Notes: generated by a model not told the origin, from the letters alone. A DNA stretch of 64,000 bases from Bacillus_BA songklensis (GCF_042649685.1 NZ_JBHRZT010000070.1:55938-119937), one strand, 5' to 3'. Positions 53,339 to 63,648 are shown, counted from the first letter of the stretch. Program-made: numbers and translations.

Positions 53339-54375
53339 ACAATTGCTCCTCCGCCAAATTGAACGCCTTCTTCATTCGTTACACGGCCAATAATATAAGC
53401 TTTCTCACCTTCCGCTTCAATAGCCCGAATAGCAGAATGCAAATGATCAGGTGACACAGCCAATACGAATCCAATCCCCATATTGAATACTTCAAACATC
53501 TCTTTTCGATTCAAGGCACCTTTTTCTTGAATAAAATCAAAGATGTAAGGAATTGGCCATGATCCATAATCAACCTCAACCCCTAAACCTGCTGGAAGCA
53601 TACGCGGGATATTCTCATAGAAACCGCCTCCCGTAATATGAGCCATCCCTTTAATGTTTCCTGCTTCCAGTGCATGTAGGACAGCTTTCACATAGATTTT
53701 AGTCGGTTTTAACAGCTCTTCACCTAAAGTTACATCAAAGCCATCATATGTTTGATGTAAATCAAGTTTAGCATCTTCCAATAAAACTTTTCTTACAAGC
53801 GAATAACCGTTGCTGTGAATACCGCTGGAAGAGATCCCAATCAAAACATCACCAGCTTCAATCGTTTCACCTGTGACAAGCTTTGACTTTTCTGCTACAC
53901 CAACGGAAAAACCAGCCAAATCATATTCTTCTTCACTATATAATCCAGGCATCTCCGCAGTCTCTCCTCCAATAAGAGCACAACCTGCCTGCTCACATCC
54001 GTCTGCCACGCCCTTAACAATGTGTTCAATTTTCTCAGGAACAGCTTTTCCGCACGCAATATAGTCAAGGAAATAAAGCGGCTCAGCTCCTTGAACAACA
54101 ATATCGTTTACACACATTGCCACTGCATCGATTCCGATTGTGTCATGTTTATCTAGTAAAAAAGCAAGCATCAACTTCGTTCCGACACCGTCTGTACCTG
54201 AAACTAAAACAGGCTCCTTCACATTTAGAAGCGATAAATCAAACATTCCGCCAAAGCCGCCTACCGCTCCTAAAACGCCCGACCGCACTGTACGCTTAAT
54301 ATGCTTTTTCATCCGGTCAACCGCTTCATATCCTGCTTGTATATCGACTCCTGCTTGCTTATATGACTGAGACAT
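53335..54375 (-). CDS. purM: phosphoribosylformylglycinamidine cyclo-ligase
   Basis: A 346-residue AIR synthetase with VSGTDGVGTKLMLA, GGETAEMPGLYSEEEYDLAG and AHITGGGFYENIPRML. Closes the imidazole ring at ATP cost. 50 nt after purF. Confidence 0.97.
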   Translation of the reverse strand: MSQSYKQAGVDIQAGYEAVDRMKKHIKRTVRSGVLGAVGGFGGMFDLSLLNVKEPVLVSGTDGVGTKLMLAFLLDKHDTIGIDAVAMCVNDIVVQGAEPLYFLDYIACGKAVPEKIEHIVKGVADGCEQAGCALIGGETAEMPGLYSEEEYDLAGFSVGVAEKSKLVTGETIEAGDVLIGISSSGIHSNGYSLVRKVLLEDAKLDLHQTYDGFDVTLGEELLKPTKIYVKAVLHALEAGNIKGMAHITGGGFYENIPRMLPAGLGVEVDYGSWPIPYIFDFIQEKGALNRKEMFEVFNMGIGFVLAVSPDHLHSAIRAIEAEGEKAYIIGRVTNEEGVQFGGGAIV

Positions 54376-54425
54376 ATGAGTCCTCCTTTTTATGCCTTTC
54401 TAGTAGAAAATGATGACACGCTTGT

Positions 54426-55844
54426 TTAACATGTAACCTTCTCATGCGGATGCAGCGTATCCTGGTAAATTTCCGTCGGGTATTTCCCTGTAAAACAAGC
54501 CATGCACTGACCTCGATATTTTCCCTCATACGGTCTGTCGATTGCTTCAACAAGCCCTTTTTCACTTAGAAACACAAGCGAATCCGCTCCGATCATTTCA
54601 CGAATTTCTTCAACTGTATGATTTGCTGCAATCAACTCTTCTGTTGTTGACGTATCAATACCATAGAAGCATGGATTTTTAATTGGAGGAGAACTAATGC
54701 GAACATGTACTTCTGTCGCTCCCGCTTCACGAAGCATATTCACGATGCGGCGGCTTGTTGTTCCCCTTACAATCGAATCATCTACCATGACAACACGTTT
54801 TCCTTCTACAATTTTGCGAACAGGAGAAAGTTTCATTTTTACCCCTTGCTCACGAAGCTCTTGTGAAGGCTGAATAAACGTACGGCCGACATAGCGGTTT
54901 TTAATTAAACCTAACTCATATGGAATACCTGATTGTTCAGCAAAGCCGATTGCTGCCGATATACTTGAGTCAGGTACACCTGTAACCACGTCTGCTTCTA
55001 CTGGTGCTTCAATGGCCATTTGACGGCCTAAATTTTTGCGGGCTGAATGAATGTTGATTCCATCGATGTTGCTATCCGGCCTTGAGAAATAAATGTATTC
55101 CATACTACAAATGGCACGATTTATATTTAAAGTAAAACGTTCAGATGTTAAGCCTCCATCATTAATGATTAATAACTCCCCGGGCTCCACATCTCTTACA
55201 TACGTGGCACCAATTACATCAAGTGCACACGTCTCGGACACGACAACATATGCATCGCCTAAGCGACCGATCGAAAGTGGACGCAAGCCATTTGGATCAA
55301 GAGCAACTAACATTTCCGTTTCCGTCAAAATTAAAAACGCATATGCACCCTTCAACATCGTCAATGCATTCTTCACTTGATCTTTTAATGTTTGATAACC
55401 GCTTCTTTTAATTAAATGTGCCAATACTTCTGTATCTGAAGTTGTTTGAAAGATACTCCCCTGGTTTTCCAATTGGTGTTTTAAAGCTGTTGCATTTACC
55501 AGATTTCCGTTATGAGCTAAAGCAAGACTGCCGCTATGCGATTGGAAGTGAAGCGGCTGTACATTTTGATAGCCGCCTCCTCCTGCAGTTGCATAACGAA
55601 CATGGCCAATCGCCGCTTTTCCATGTAAATCGTTAATTTCTCCTTGACCAAATACTTCTGTGACAAGTCCGAGACCTTTTGCAACAGTTACCTTTTCACC
55701 GTCTGTTACAGCGATTCCCGCACCTTCTTGGCCGCGATGCTGCAAACTATGAAGTCCATAATAGGTAATCTGGGCAGCATTATCATGCCCCCATACTCCA
55801 AAAACGCCACACTCTTCGTTTAAGCCTTTGATTTCAGCAAGCAT
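54426..55844 (-). CDS. purF: amidophosphoribosyltransferase
   Basis: A 472-residue PRPP amidotransferase (first committed step). The N-terminal glutaminase nucleophile Cys12 follows an 11-residue propeptide MLAEIKGLNEE, as in B. subtilis. The PRPP motif is VVMVDDSIVRGTTSRRIV. Later cysteines (CSMEYIYFSRPDS, CMACFTGKYPTE) fit the Fe-S cluster. ATG 55844 has AAGGAG 7 nt upstream and overlaps the purL end by 25 nt. Confidence 0.97.
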   Translation of the reverse strand: MLAEIKGLNEECGVFGVWGHDNAAQITYYGLHSLQHRGQEGAGIAVTDGEKVTVAKGLGLVTEVFGQGEINDLHGKAAIGHVRYATAGGGGYQNVQPLHFQSHSGSLALAHNGNLVNATALKHQLENQGSIFQTTSDTEVLAHLIKRSGYQTLKDQVKNALTMLKGAYAFLILTETEMLVALDPNGLRPLSIGRLGDAYVVVSETCALDVIGATYVRDVEPGELLIINDGGLTSERFTLNINRAICSMEYIYFSRPDSNIDGINIHSARKNLGRQMAIEAPVEADVVTGVPDSSISAAIGFAEQSGIPYELGLIKNRYVGRTFIQPSQELREQGVKMKLSPVRKIVEGKRVVMVDDSIVRGTTSRRIVNMLREAGATEVHVRISSPPIKNPCFYGIDTSTTEELIAANHTVEEIREMIGADSLVFLSEKGLVEAIDRPYEGKYRGQCMACFTGKYPTEIYQDTLHPHEKVTC

Positions 55845-58048
55845 GGAATAGCTCCTTTCCAAGCCGTTCTCATTTTGTCTACATCTATGTTAACAAGTAA
55901 CTCTTTTTGTTCGTTGCTTACTACAAGCTCATTTGTTTCCGTTACTTCTCCCGCAAAATAAGCTGTCACAGCTTTTTCAAACGCTTCTTTATTTTCTGGT
56001 TTAACGGAAACGAGGAAACGTGATTGTGTTTCAGCGAATAAGGCTGTCACATTTTCACCTGTTACAGCTACATTCGCACCCAATCCGGATGCACCCATTA
56101 AGCTTTCTGCAAGGGCAACTGCTAAACCGCCTTCCGCAATATCGTGCGCAGATTGGACAAGACCCGCTTTAATTGCTGCCAACAATTGTTCTTGGCGATT
56201 CGATTCAATAGTTAAGTCGATCGCTGGTGCTTTACCGAAGATTTTGCCGTAACGAAGCTTTTGGAGCTCACTGCCGCCAAATTCTGTCTTTGTTTCACCA
56301 ATGACATAAATAAGATCGCCGGCCTGCTTAAACTCTTGTGTAGTCACATGGGCCAGGTCTTCAACTAAACCGACCATACCAATTGTTGGCGTTGGATAAA
56401 TCGCTTCACCGCTGCGCTCATTGTATAAGGATACATTTCCTCCAATAACGGGTGTACTTAATACACGGCAAGCCTCACTTATACCGTCAACAGATTTTTC
56501 GATTTGCCAGAAGATTTCCGGCTTCTCCGGGTTACCATAATTTAAGTTATCCGTAATGGCAAGCGGCTTTGCACCTGAACATACAATATTACGCGCTGCT
56601 TCAGCAACCGCGATCTTACCGCCCACTTCTGGATCAAGGTAAATATAACGAGAATTACAATCCGTTGTCATGGCAAGAGCTTTTTTCGTACCGCGTACGC
56701 GTACAACCGCAGCATCAGATCCTGGCGTCACAACTGTATTTGTACGCACTTGGTAATCATATTGATCGTAAACCCACTTTTTGCTTGCAATTGTTGGTTG
56801 TTGTAATAATTCCATTAATGTTTCATTATAGTCGTTTACTTCTGGAATCTGCTCCTCCATCGCCTGGAACTCAGCATAGTAAGCTGGTTCTTTAGATGGT
56901 TTATGGTAAACTGGTGCATCTTCTGCTAGTGCATCAGCCGGAACCTCAGCAACCATTTCCCCTTTATGGAATAGACGAAGCATTTTATCGTCTGTTACTT
57001 TTCCAATTGCTACGGCTTCTAAACCGTATTTATGGAATAAGTCAATGATTTCTTGCTCACGGCCTTTTTTCACAACGATTAACATACGCTCTTGTGATTC
57101 AGATAACATCATTTCATACGGCGTCATGCCTGTTTCTCGCTGTGGTACATCATCTAAATACATCTCAATGCCCATGCCGGCTTTACTTGCCATTTCAGCG
57201 GATGATGATGTCAAGCCTGCCGCACCCATATCTTGGATCCCCACAAGAGCATCGGAGTGAACAAGTTCCAGACATGCTTCGAGAAGAAGCTTCTCCATAA
57301 ACGGATCTCCTACTTGAACGGCCGGACGTTTTTCTTCAGATGCTTCCGATAACTCTTCGGATGCAAATGTTGCCCCGTGAATACCATCGCGCCCTGTTTT
57401 TGCTCCTACGTACATGACTGTATTGCCCGCGCCGTGCGCCTGACCTTTTTTAATGTCCTTATGGTCGATTAAACCAACACACATTGCGTTAACAAGCGGG
57501 TTCCCTTCATAGCAAGGATCAAATTGAATTTCTCCCCCTACAGTCGGGATACCGATACAGTTTCCATATCCTGCAATACCTGCAACGACTTCTTCAAACA
57601 AATATTTTCCGCGTGAAGTTTTTAACTCACCAAAGCGAAGTGAATTTAATAAAGCAATCGGACGGGCTCCCATAGAAAAAACATCACGGATAATACCGCC
57701 TACACCCGTTGCGGCTCCTTGATATGGCTCAATCGCAGAAGGGTGGTTATGACTTTCGATTTTGAACACAACCGCCTGGCTGTCACCGATATCAACGACT
57801 CCGGCACCTTCACCAGGCCCTTGTAACACATGCTCACCGCTCGTTGGGAACTTGCGCAATACAGGCTTTGAATTTTTATAACTGCAATGCTCTGACCACA
57901 TAACTGAGAAGAGGCCTAACTCTGTATAATTAGGAAGACGGTTCAAGATGTTTTTAATCATCCCAAATTCTTCGTCAGTTACACCCATTTCACGGTAGAT
58001 TTTCTCATCTTGAATTTGTTGCGGATTTGGCTCAAGCAGTAACGACAT
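55820..58048 (-). CDS. purL: phosphoribosylformylglycinamidine synthase, large subunit
   Basis: A 742-residue small-type PurL that works with separate PurQ and PurS. Motifs: SEHCSYKNSKPVLRKFP, ESHNHPSAIEPYQGAATGVGG, AHDIAEGGLAVALAESL. Start overlaps purQ by 17 nt. Confidence 0.97.
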   Translation of the reverse strand: MSLLLEPNPQQIQDEKIYREMGVTDEEFGMIKNILNRLPNYTELGLFSVMWSEHCSYKNSKPVLRKFPTSGEHVLQGPGEGAGVVDIGDSQAVVFKIESHNHPSAIEPYQGAATGVGGIIRDVFSMGARPIALLNSLRFGELKTSRGKYLFEEVVAGIAGYGNCIGIPTVGGEIQFDPCYEGNPLVNAMCVGLIDHKDIKKGQAHGAGNTVMYVGAKTGRDGIHGATFASEELSEASEEKRPAVQVGDPFMEKLLLEACLELVHSDALVGIQDMGAAGLTSSSAEMASKAGMGIEMYLDDVPQRETGMTPYEMMLSESQERMLIVVKKGREQEIIDLFHKYGLEAVAIGKVTDDKMLRLFHKGEMVAEVPADALAEDAPVYHKPSKEPAYYAEFQAMEEQIPEVNDYNETLMELLQQPTIASKKWVYDQYDYQVRTNTVVTPGSDAAVVRVRGTKKALAMTTDCNSRYIYLDPEVGGKIAVAEAARNIVCSGAKPLAITDNLNYGNPEKPEIFWQIEKSVDGISEACRVLSTPVIGGNVSLYNERSGEAIYPTPTIGMVGLVEDLAHVTTQEFKQAGDLIYVIGETKTEFGGSELQKLRYGKIFGKAPAIDLTIESNRQEQLLAAIKAGLVQSAHDIAEGGLAVALAESLMGASGLGANVAVTGENVTALFAETQSRFLVSVKPENKEAFEKAVTAYFAGEVTETNELVVSNEQKELLVNIDVDKMRTAWKGAIPCLLKSKA

Positions 58049-58718
58049 GTGTTTCCCTCCATTGCTTCAAAATCGACTTGAATAACTTTAACCCGTCAGC
58101 GCCTCCTAATAACTCATCAACGGCACGCTCTGGATGCGGCATCATACCAAGAACATTTCCTTGCTTGTTTGTGATACCAGCGATATCTGAAATACTTCCG
58201 TTTGGATTTTCACCATGATAACGGAATGCAATTTGATTATTTTCAATTAATTGCTGCAATGTCTCTTCATCGCAATAATAGTTTCCTTCACCATGTGCGA
58301 TTGGAATTTGGATGATTTCACCTTTTTCATATTCCGCTGTGAACATCGTTTCATTATTTTCTACACGTAACTCAACTGTACGGCACATAAATTTGATATT
58401 TTTGTTACGTATTAAGGCACCTGGTAACAGACCTGCTTCTACTAAAATTTGAAACCCGTTACAAACGCCTAAAATTGGCTTGCCTTGGTCAGCCGCTTTT
58501 TTAACAGCGTTCATAACATTCGAGAAGCGGGAAATAGCACCACAGCGAAGGTAATCTCCATAAGAGAACCCGCCCGGTAGTAAGATACCGTCAAACCCAT
58601 CTAGATTATTTGCATCATGCCAAACATACTCGACTTCGGCACCAAGTTCATCTTTAATCGCATGATACATATCAACATCACAGTTTGATCCTGGGAACAC
58701 GATTACAGCAAATTTCAC
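58032..58718 (-). CDS. purQ: phosphoribosylformylglycinamidine synthase, glutaminase subunit
   Basis: A 228-residue class I glutaminase: GGFSYGDYLRCGAISRFS, catalytic Cys in GVCNGFQILVEAGLLPGA, AHGEGNYYC, and the His-Glu of MMPHPERAV. Start overlaps purS by 4 nt. Confidence 0.97.
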   Translation of the reverse strand: MKFAVIVFPGSNCDVDMYHAIKDELGAEVEYVWHDANNLDGFDGILLPGGFSYGDYLRCGAISRFSNVMNAVKKAADQGKPILGVCNGFQILVEAGLLPGALIRNKNIKFMCRTVELRVENNETMFTAEYEKGEIIQIPIAHGEGNYYCDEETLQQLIENNQIAFRYHGENPNGSISDIAGITNKQGNVLGMMPHPERAVDELLGGADGLKLFKSILKQWRETHVVTA

Positions 58719-58966
58719 TGTGCTACTACCTCCTCGATTTCATAACGATAATCTTCGATTACAACGTTTGCGAGTAACTTTTCACACATTTCCTTAACCA
58801 TTTGGTCAATGTTGTCTACTTTATCAACTGTTAATTCCATGTATTTACCGATACGCACATCTTTTACTGCATCGAATGATAAACTGTGTAAAGAACCTTT
58901 TACTGCCGTTCCTTGGGGATCTAATACGCTCTCTCTTAATGTGACAAACACTTTTACTTTATACAT
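58715..58966 (-). CDS. purS: phosphoribosylformylglycinamidine synthase subunit PurS
   Basis: An 83-residue PurS (VKVFVTLRESVLDPQGTAVK ... VRIGKYMEL) that bridges PurL and PurQ for ammonia channelling. Two nucleotides after purC. Confidence 0.96.
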   Translation of the reverse strand: MYKVKVFVTLRESVLDPQGTAVKGSLHSLSFDAVKDVRIGKYMELTVDKVDNIDQMVKEMCEKLLANVVIEDYRYEIEEVVAQ

Positions 58967-58968
58967 GA

Positions 58969-59676
58969 TTATCCTCCGATTCTCGTTAAGATTTCGTTAT
59001 ATGCATCTGTTAATTTACCTAGATCTCTTCTGAATACATCTTTATCTAACTTTTTGTTTGTTGCCAAATCCCAAAAACGGCATGTATCTGGAGAGATTTC
59101 ATCTGCCAAAATGATTTCTCCGGCAGCAGTTCTGCCAAACTCTAACTTGAAATCAACTAATTTGATGTTCTTTTCTTGAAAATAAGGGATTAATACTTCA
59201 TTTACTGCTAGCGCTTGTCGCTTAATTTCTTCTAATTCAGCAGTTGTTGCTAGTTCGAGCAATAATACATGATCATCAGTAATGAGCGGATCACCTAACT
59301 CATCGTTTTTGTAGTAAAACTCGACAAGGGGCTGTGCAAACTTTAACCCTTCCTTGAAGCCAAGGCGCTGTGAAATACTGCCGGCCGCGATATTACGGAT
59401 AACGACTTCAATCGGGATAATTGTTACCTTTTGAACAAGCTGTTCTTGATCAGATAGCTGCTGAATAAAATGAGTTTTAATTCCAGCTTTATGCAACTGT
59501 GAAAATAGTAAACTACTAATCTTATTGTTTAATACAGCTTTCCCTTCAATTTTGGCTTTCTTTTGGCCATTAAATGCAGTAGCCTCATTTTTATATTCAA
59601 TCCATAAAACATTTTCTTCGTTTGTTCTATAGATTTTTTTCGCTTTACCTTCATATAGCAACTCTTGCTTTTCCAT
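58969..59676 (-). CDS. purC: SAICAR synthetase
   Basis: A 235-residue ATP-dependent ligase of CAIR and aspartate: ELLYEGKAKKIYRT, VVIRNIAAGSISQRLG, KLEFGRTAAGEIILADEISP-type end (DFKLEFG, ADEISPDTCRFWD). 82 nt after purB. Confidence 0.97.
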   Translation of the reverse strand: MEKQELLYEGKAKKIYRTNEENVLWIEYKNEATAFNGQKKAKIEGKAVLNNKISSLLFSQLHKAGIKTHFIQQLSDQEQLVQKVTIIPIEVVIRNIAAGSISQRLGFKEGLKFAQPLVEFYYKNDELGDPLITDDHVLLLELATTAELEEIKRQALAVNEVLIPYFQEKNIKLVDFKLEFGRTAAGEIILADEISPDTCRFWDLATNKKLDKDVFRRDLGKLTDAYNEILTRIGG

Positions 59677-59758
59677 GATTATAGCCCCCAGTAGACGGAA
59701 TATTTAGACCGCTGTGAATTGAGGGAAGATAAAGAAGATTCCTTATCTTCCCTCTTGA

Positions 59759-61051
59759 TTAAAGACCTAGACGTTCAAAGATCATATCAACATTTTTGAG
59801 ATGATATGTGTAATCAAAGCAATCATCAATTTCTTCTTTTGTTAAACGGCTTGTAATACGCTCTTCAGCTTCCACTAATGAACGGAATGGAACTTGCTTT
59901 TCCCAAGCTTCCATTGCTTTCGGCTGTACCGTATCATATGCCTCTTCACGTGTCATACCTTTATCGATTAAAGCAAGAAGTACACGTTGTGAATAAATAA
60001 GGCCGAATGTTCTTTCCATGTTTCTCTTCATGTTTTCAGGGAATACCGTTAAGTTTTGCACAATGTTAGAAAAACGATTTAACATATAGTTTAATGCGAT
60101 TGTCGCATCTGGTAAGATGATACGTTCAGCTGAAGAGTGTGAAATGTCTCGTTCATGCCAAAGCGGAACATTATCATAAGCGGTTACCATATAGCCGCGG
60201 ATAACACGTGCAAGACCAGTCATATTCTCTGAACCGATAGGATTGCGTTTATGCGGCATTGCAGAAGAACCTTTTTGCCCTTTTGCGAAAAACTCTTCTA
60301 CTTCACGAGTCTCACTTTTTTGTAAACCGCGAATTTCTACTGCAAACTTTTCAATGGATGTTGCGATTAATGCAAGTACTGACATATAATGCGCATGGCG
60401 ATCACGCTGGAGTGTTTGTGTTGAAACCGGCGCTGGTTTAGTCCCAAGTTTTTCACATACATATTTCTCTACGAATGGATCAATATTAGCAAATGTTCCT
60501 ACCGCACCTGAAATCTTACCGAATTGTACTCCATCAGCAGCTTGTTTGAAACGCTCTAAGTTGCGTTTCATTTCTTCATACCATAGTGCAAGCTTTAAAC
60601 CAAATGTTGTTGGTTCAGCATGAACCCCATGTGTACGCCCCATCATAACAGTATATTTATGCTCTTGTGCTTTTTCTTTTAAGATATTGATAAACCGCTC
60701 TAAGTCCGCTAACAGAATTTCATTTGCCTGTTTTAAAAGATATCCTAAAGCTGTGTCAACAACATCTGTAGATGTTAAACCGTAATGAACCCATTTACGC
60801 TCTTCACCTAATGTTTCTGAAACAGCACGTGTAAATGCTACAACATCATGGCGTGTTTCTTCTTCGATTTCTTTAATGCGTTCAATGTCAAATGAAGCAT
60901 TTTGGCGAAGTAAGACTACATCTTCTTTAGGAATCGCTCCTAATTCAGCCCATGCTTCACATGCTAAGATTTCAACTTCCAACCAAGCTTCAAAGCGGTT
61001 TTGCTCAGACCAAATTGCTGCCATTTCGGGACGGCTATAACGTTCAATCAT
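59759..61051 (-). CDS. purB: adenylosuccinate lyase
   Basis: A 430-residue fumarase/aspartase-superfamily lyase acting twice in purine synthesis. Signature GSSAMPHKRNPIGSENM, plus TSTDVVDTALG and MMGRTHGVHAEPTTFGLK. ATG 61051 has GGAGG 7 nt upstream; the frame to 61075 overlaps purK. Confidence 0.97.
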   Translation of the reverse strand: MIERYSRPEMAAIWSEQNRFEAWLEVEILACEAWAELGAIPKEDVVLLRQNASFDIERIKEIEEETRHDVVAFTRAVSETLGEERKWVHYGLTSTDVVDTALGYLLKQANEILLADLERFINILKEKAQEHKYTVMMGRTHGVHAEPTTFGLKLALWYEEMKRNLERFKQAADGVQFGKISGAVGTFANIDPFVEKYVCEKLGTKPAPVSTQTLQRDRHAHYMSVLALIATSIEKFAVEIRGLQKSETREVEEFFAKGQKGSSAMPHKRNPIGSENMTGLARVIRGYMVTAYDNVPLWHERDISHSSAERIILPDATIALNYMLNRFSNIVQNLTVFPENMKRNMERTFGLIYSQRVLLALIDKGMTREEAYDTVQPKAMEAWEKQVPFRSLVEAEERITSRLTKEEIDDCFDYTYHLKNVDMIFERLGL

Positions 61052-61065
61052 TTTATTTCCTCCAT

Positions 61066-62199
61066 TTAGTTCCAAATTTCTAAGGCGTCAGCTTTTTGCA
61101 ACGCATCTTCTATCTTATCAGCTACAATTGTCAGATGTCCCATTTTTCTTTTGAGTTTCGCCTCTTTTTTTCCGTACAAATGCAAATCACAATCTGAAAA
61201 ATGTTCGATTTTTCCAATCACTTTTTCAACATGCTCTCCTAAAATATTGACCATAACAGCAGGTTTTATAAGTGTCGACTTTCCTAAAGGCCAATTACAA
61301 ATCGCACGAATATGCTGTTGAAATTGGGATGTTAAACACGCATTAATTGAATAATGTCCAGAATTATGAGGACGTGGGGCTAGCTCATTAATATAAAGTT
61401 CCCCTTCTTTTGTAATAAACATTTCTACAGCAAGTGTCCCAATTAATTGCAGTTTGTTTGCAATTTTCACAGCATATTCTTTGGCTAGGTCAGCTTGTTC
61501 AGCAGTAATCCGTGCTGGCACAATTGTTTGATGTAAAATGTGATCTTTGTGGATGTTCTCGCCAATCGGCAGGCAATCTGTTTCACCTTTGCCATTGCGA
61601 AAAACAATGACAGACACTTCTTTGTCAATGTTCATCCATTTTTCAATAATGCACTGACCCTGCTCTAACAACGGAAATGACTTTTCAATATCTTGATATC
61701 CTCTGATAAGTACCTGCCCTTTGCCATCGTAGCCGCCTCGACAAGTTTTTACCACACACGGGTAACCGATTTCTTCAATTCCCTGCTCTAACTCTTCTTT
61801 ATTTAAAGCTGTTCGATAAGGAGCTACACGTAAACCAGCTTCTGTAATACTTTGCTTTTCATACGCCCGATTTTGTGTAATTGTTAGTAGTCTGCTCCCC
61901 TGTGGAACATACGCATTTTCTTCTAACCATTGAAGCATTTCGGAATCGACATTTTCAAATTCGTAAGTAATGACATCAGCAACGCTAGCTAATCGGCTAA
62001 TTGCTTCCTGGTCATCATAGTTTCCGACGATTTCAATGTCAGCAATTTGTCCGCAGGGAGACGATTCGGTTGGGTCAACAACCGCAATACCGTATCCCAT
62101 CTCCCTTGCAGATAATGCCATCATTCGGCCCAACTGACCGCCACCTACGATTCCAATAGTTTTTCCTGGTGAAATAAACTTATAATCCAAGTTGATCAC
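61066..62199 (-). CDS. purK: N5-carboxyaminoimidazole ribonucleotide synthase
   Basis: A 377-residue ATP-grasp enzyme: GIVGGGQLGRMMALSAREMG, CVVKTCRGGYDGKGQVLI, LYINELAPRPHNSGHYSINA. Converts AIR and bicarbonate to N5-CAIR. Begins at GTG 62199 inside purE, with TTG 62190 as alternative; both ribosome sites are weak, so coupling to purE is likely. Confidence 0.95.
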   Translation of the reverse strand: MINLDYKFISPGKTIGIVGGGQLGRMMALSAREMGYGIAVVDPTESSPCGQIADIEIVGNYDDQEAISRLASVADVITYEFENVDSEMLQWLEENAYVPQGSRLLTITQNRAYEKQSITEAGLRVAPYRTALNKEELEQGIEEIGYPCVVKTCRGGYDGKGQVLIRGYQDIEKSFPLLEQGQCIIEKWMNIDKEVSVIVFRNGKGETDCLPIGENIHKDHILHQTIVPARITAEQADLAKEYAVKIANKLQLIGTLAVEMFITKEGELYINELAPRPHNSGHYSINACLTSQFQQHIRAICNWPLGKSTLIKPAVMVNILGEHVEKVIGKIEHFSDCDLHLYGKKEAKLKRKMGHLTIVADKIEDALQKADALEIWN

Positions 62200-62671
62200 T
62201 ACTTTCTAGTACTTGATCTCGTGTTGTAAGACGTCGCTCTTCTAGCTTTTCGGCGACAGTTAAATCGTGAATTGCGACAATTTGTGCTGCTAAGAGACCA
62301 GCATTAGTAGCACCAGCTTTGCCAATTGCTACGGTTGCAACAGGTACACCTCCTGGCATTTGTACAATCGATAATAATGAGTCCAATCCGTTTAATGTTC
62401 TTGATTGCACTGGTACACCAATAACCGGCAACGTTGTTTTAGCAGCAACCATGCCCGGTAAATGGGCAGCTCCGCCTGCACCTGCAATGATTACTTGAAT
62501 ACCACGTTCTCTTGCTGTTTCAGCATATTCGAACATATAATCAGGTGTACGGTGAGCAGATACTACTTTCTTTTCATAAGAGATTTGTAACTCTTCAAGT
62601 ATATCGCATGCATGCTTCATCGTGTCCCAGTCAGAAGTGCTCCCCATGATAACTGCTACAGTAGGTTCCAT
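62180..62671 (-). CDS. purE: N5-CAIR mutase
   Basis: A 163-residue class I PurE: VAVIMGSTSDWDTMKHA, SAHRTPDYM, AGAGGAAHLPGMVAAKT. First gene of the operon, AGGAGA before ATG 62671. Downstream of a guanine riboswitch. Confidence 0.97.
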   Translation of the reverse strand: MEPTVAVIMGSTSDWDTMKHACDILEELQISYEKKVVSAHRTPDYMFEYAETARERGIQVIIAGAGGAAHLPGMVAAKTTLPVIGVPVQSRTLNGLDSLLSIVQMPGGVPVATVAIGKAGATNAGLLAAQIVAIHDLTVAEKLEERRLTTRDQVLESSDQLGL

Positions 62672-62713
62672 TTTAATCTCTCCTATATATTAACGCGCTA
62701 TTTTATTTAAAAT

Positions 62714-62772
62714 AAAAAAACCCAAGTAGATATACACTCTTTTATGAAAGAAAGCATACATCTACCCGGGTT
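62714..62772 (-). terminator. riboswitch-controlled terminator of the pur operon
   Basis: AACCCGGGTAGA / TCTACTTGGGTTTTTTT hairpin in minus orientation between the aptamer and purE; expected to form when guanine is bound. Confidence 0.85.
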
Positions 62773-62818
62773 AATACATATCCTAATATTATACACCAGG
62801 ATAATCCAGACACACTTT

Positions 62819-62888
62819 CCCCCATAGTCCAACGATTTACGGTCGCCAGGTAGAGACTTGTGAGCCATATTCCCACTATTATATGAGG
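62819..62888 (-). promoter_or_regulatory. guanine riboswitch aptamer
   Basis: Minus-strand purine aptamer: TATAATAGTGGGAATATGGC, CAAGTCTCTACC, ACCGTAAATCGTTGGACTATG with a P1 stem CCTCATA / TATGGGG. The base-pairing position before TATG is C (GGACTATG), which specifies guanine/hypoxanthine rather than adenine. Confidence 0.95.
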
Positions 62889-62909
62889 TTCCCTTATTAA
62901 GCTACTATC

Positions 62910-62939
62910 ATTTTAGCAACAAAAGGATTTGTATGTCAA
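62910..62939 (-). promoter_or_regulatory. sigma-A promoter of the pur operon
   Basis: TTGACA (62939-62934), 18 nt, TAAAAT (62915-62910) on the minus strand, a few nucleotides before the aptamer. Confidence 0.8.
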
Positions 62940-62941
62940 CC

Positions 62942-62956
62942 ATAATTCGAACTATT
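62942..62956 (-). promoter_or_regulatory. PurR-box-like site
   Basis: ATAATTCGAACTATT just upstream of the -35 element resembles the Bacillus PurBox core (CGAAC flanked by A/T). A second box was not clearly found. Confidence 0.45.
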
Positions 62957-62986
62957 TAACACTAAACCTTTTAAAATGTTCGCCTT

Positions 62987-63187
62987 TTACAATTGTTTAG
63001 CTTCAAAAATAATAACTCTGCCTACAGGAATAGCTTTTTTTAAACCATTCACGATCTCTTCTTTAAAAATGGGCTTTTCCGTTCTTTTTACAGGAACAAA
63101 TCCATCTGCTTTAATTCGATTTAAGCATTGGTCAATAGTTTCGTTTTCCAATACTTCGTATTCACGCTTACGGTTTGTTTTTTTCAA
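62987..63187 (-). CDS. NETI motif-containing small protein (YebG-like)
   Basis: A 66-residue protein with the family motif as ENETIDQCLNRI and a basic start (KKTNRKREYEV). Start TTG 63187 with GGAGGG 9 nt upstream; the frame to 63220 lacks a site. Located between rRNA genes and purE, as for YebG in B. subtilis. Function unknown. Confidence 0.85.
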   Translation of the reverse strand: MKKTNRKREYEVLENETIDQCLNRIKADGFVPVKRTEKPIFKEEIVNGLKKAIPVGRVIIFEAKQL

Positions 63188-63264
63188 CTCATTAAACCCT
63201 CCTTCAAATTTTGTAAACAAGCTGCTTTTACTTAATAGTGTGCATTTTTCATTTTATAATAAAA

Positions 63265-63299
63265 CAAAAAAAGACTAGTCATTTGACTAGTCTTTTTTC
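63265..63299 (-). terminator. rRNA operon terminator
   Basis: AAAAAGACTAGTC / GACTAGTCTTTTTT hairpin directly after 5S rRNA. Confidence 0.9.
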
Positions 63300-63302
63300 A
63301 GT

Positions 63303-63419
<117 letters not shown>

Positions 63420-63520
63420 ATATTACATTATACATATTTCAGAAGAAATTTCAACCCTTTTTTTAAAAGTTATTCCTTCAAAACTAGATAACACATTACT
63501 GAGGAAAGCGTGTAGTGCTT

Positions 63521-63648
63521 TTCATTGTCCAGTTGCGCAAGCTATATCCTACGGTCATTTCGCGTCTTCCGACGAAACCAAAGAGCGGTTTCTCTGTCAG
63601 AAGCTCCAATGCCCTATGGATATGAGCGAGCTTGCTCCACTTTTCTTG
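63521..63648. repeat. 23S-5S spacer repeat, unit 1
   Basis: Begins TTGTCCAGTTGCG-like and contains TTCGCGTCTTCCGACGAAA, CAGAAGCTCCAATGCCCTAT and GAGCTTGCTCCACTTTT. A related unit follows directly. It sits in the transcribed spacer between 23S and 5S rRNA. Confidence 0.6.
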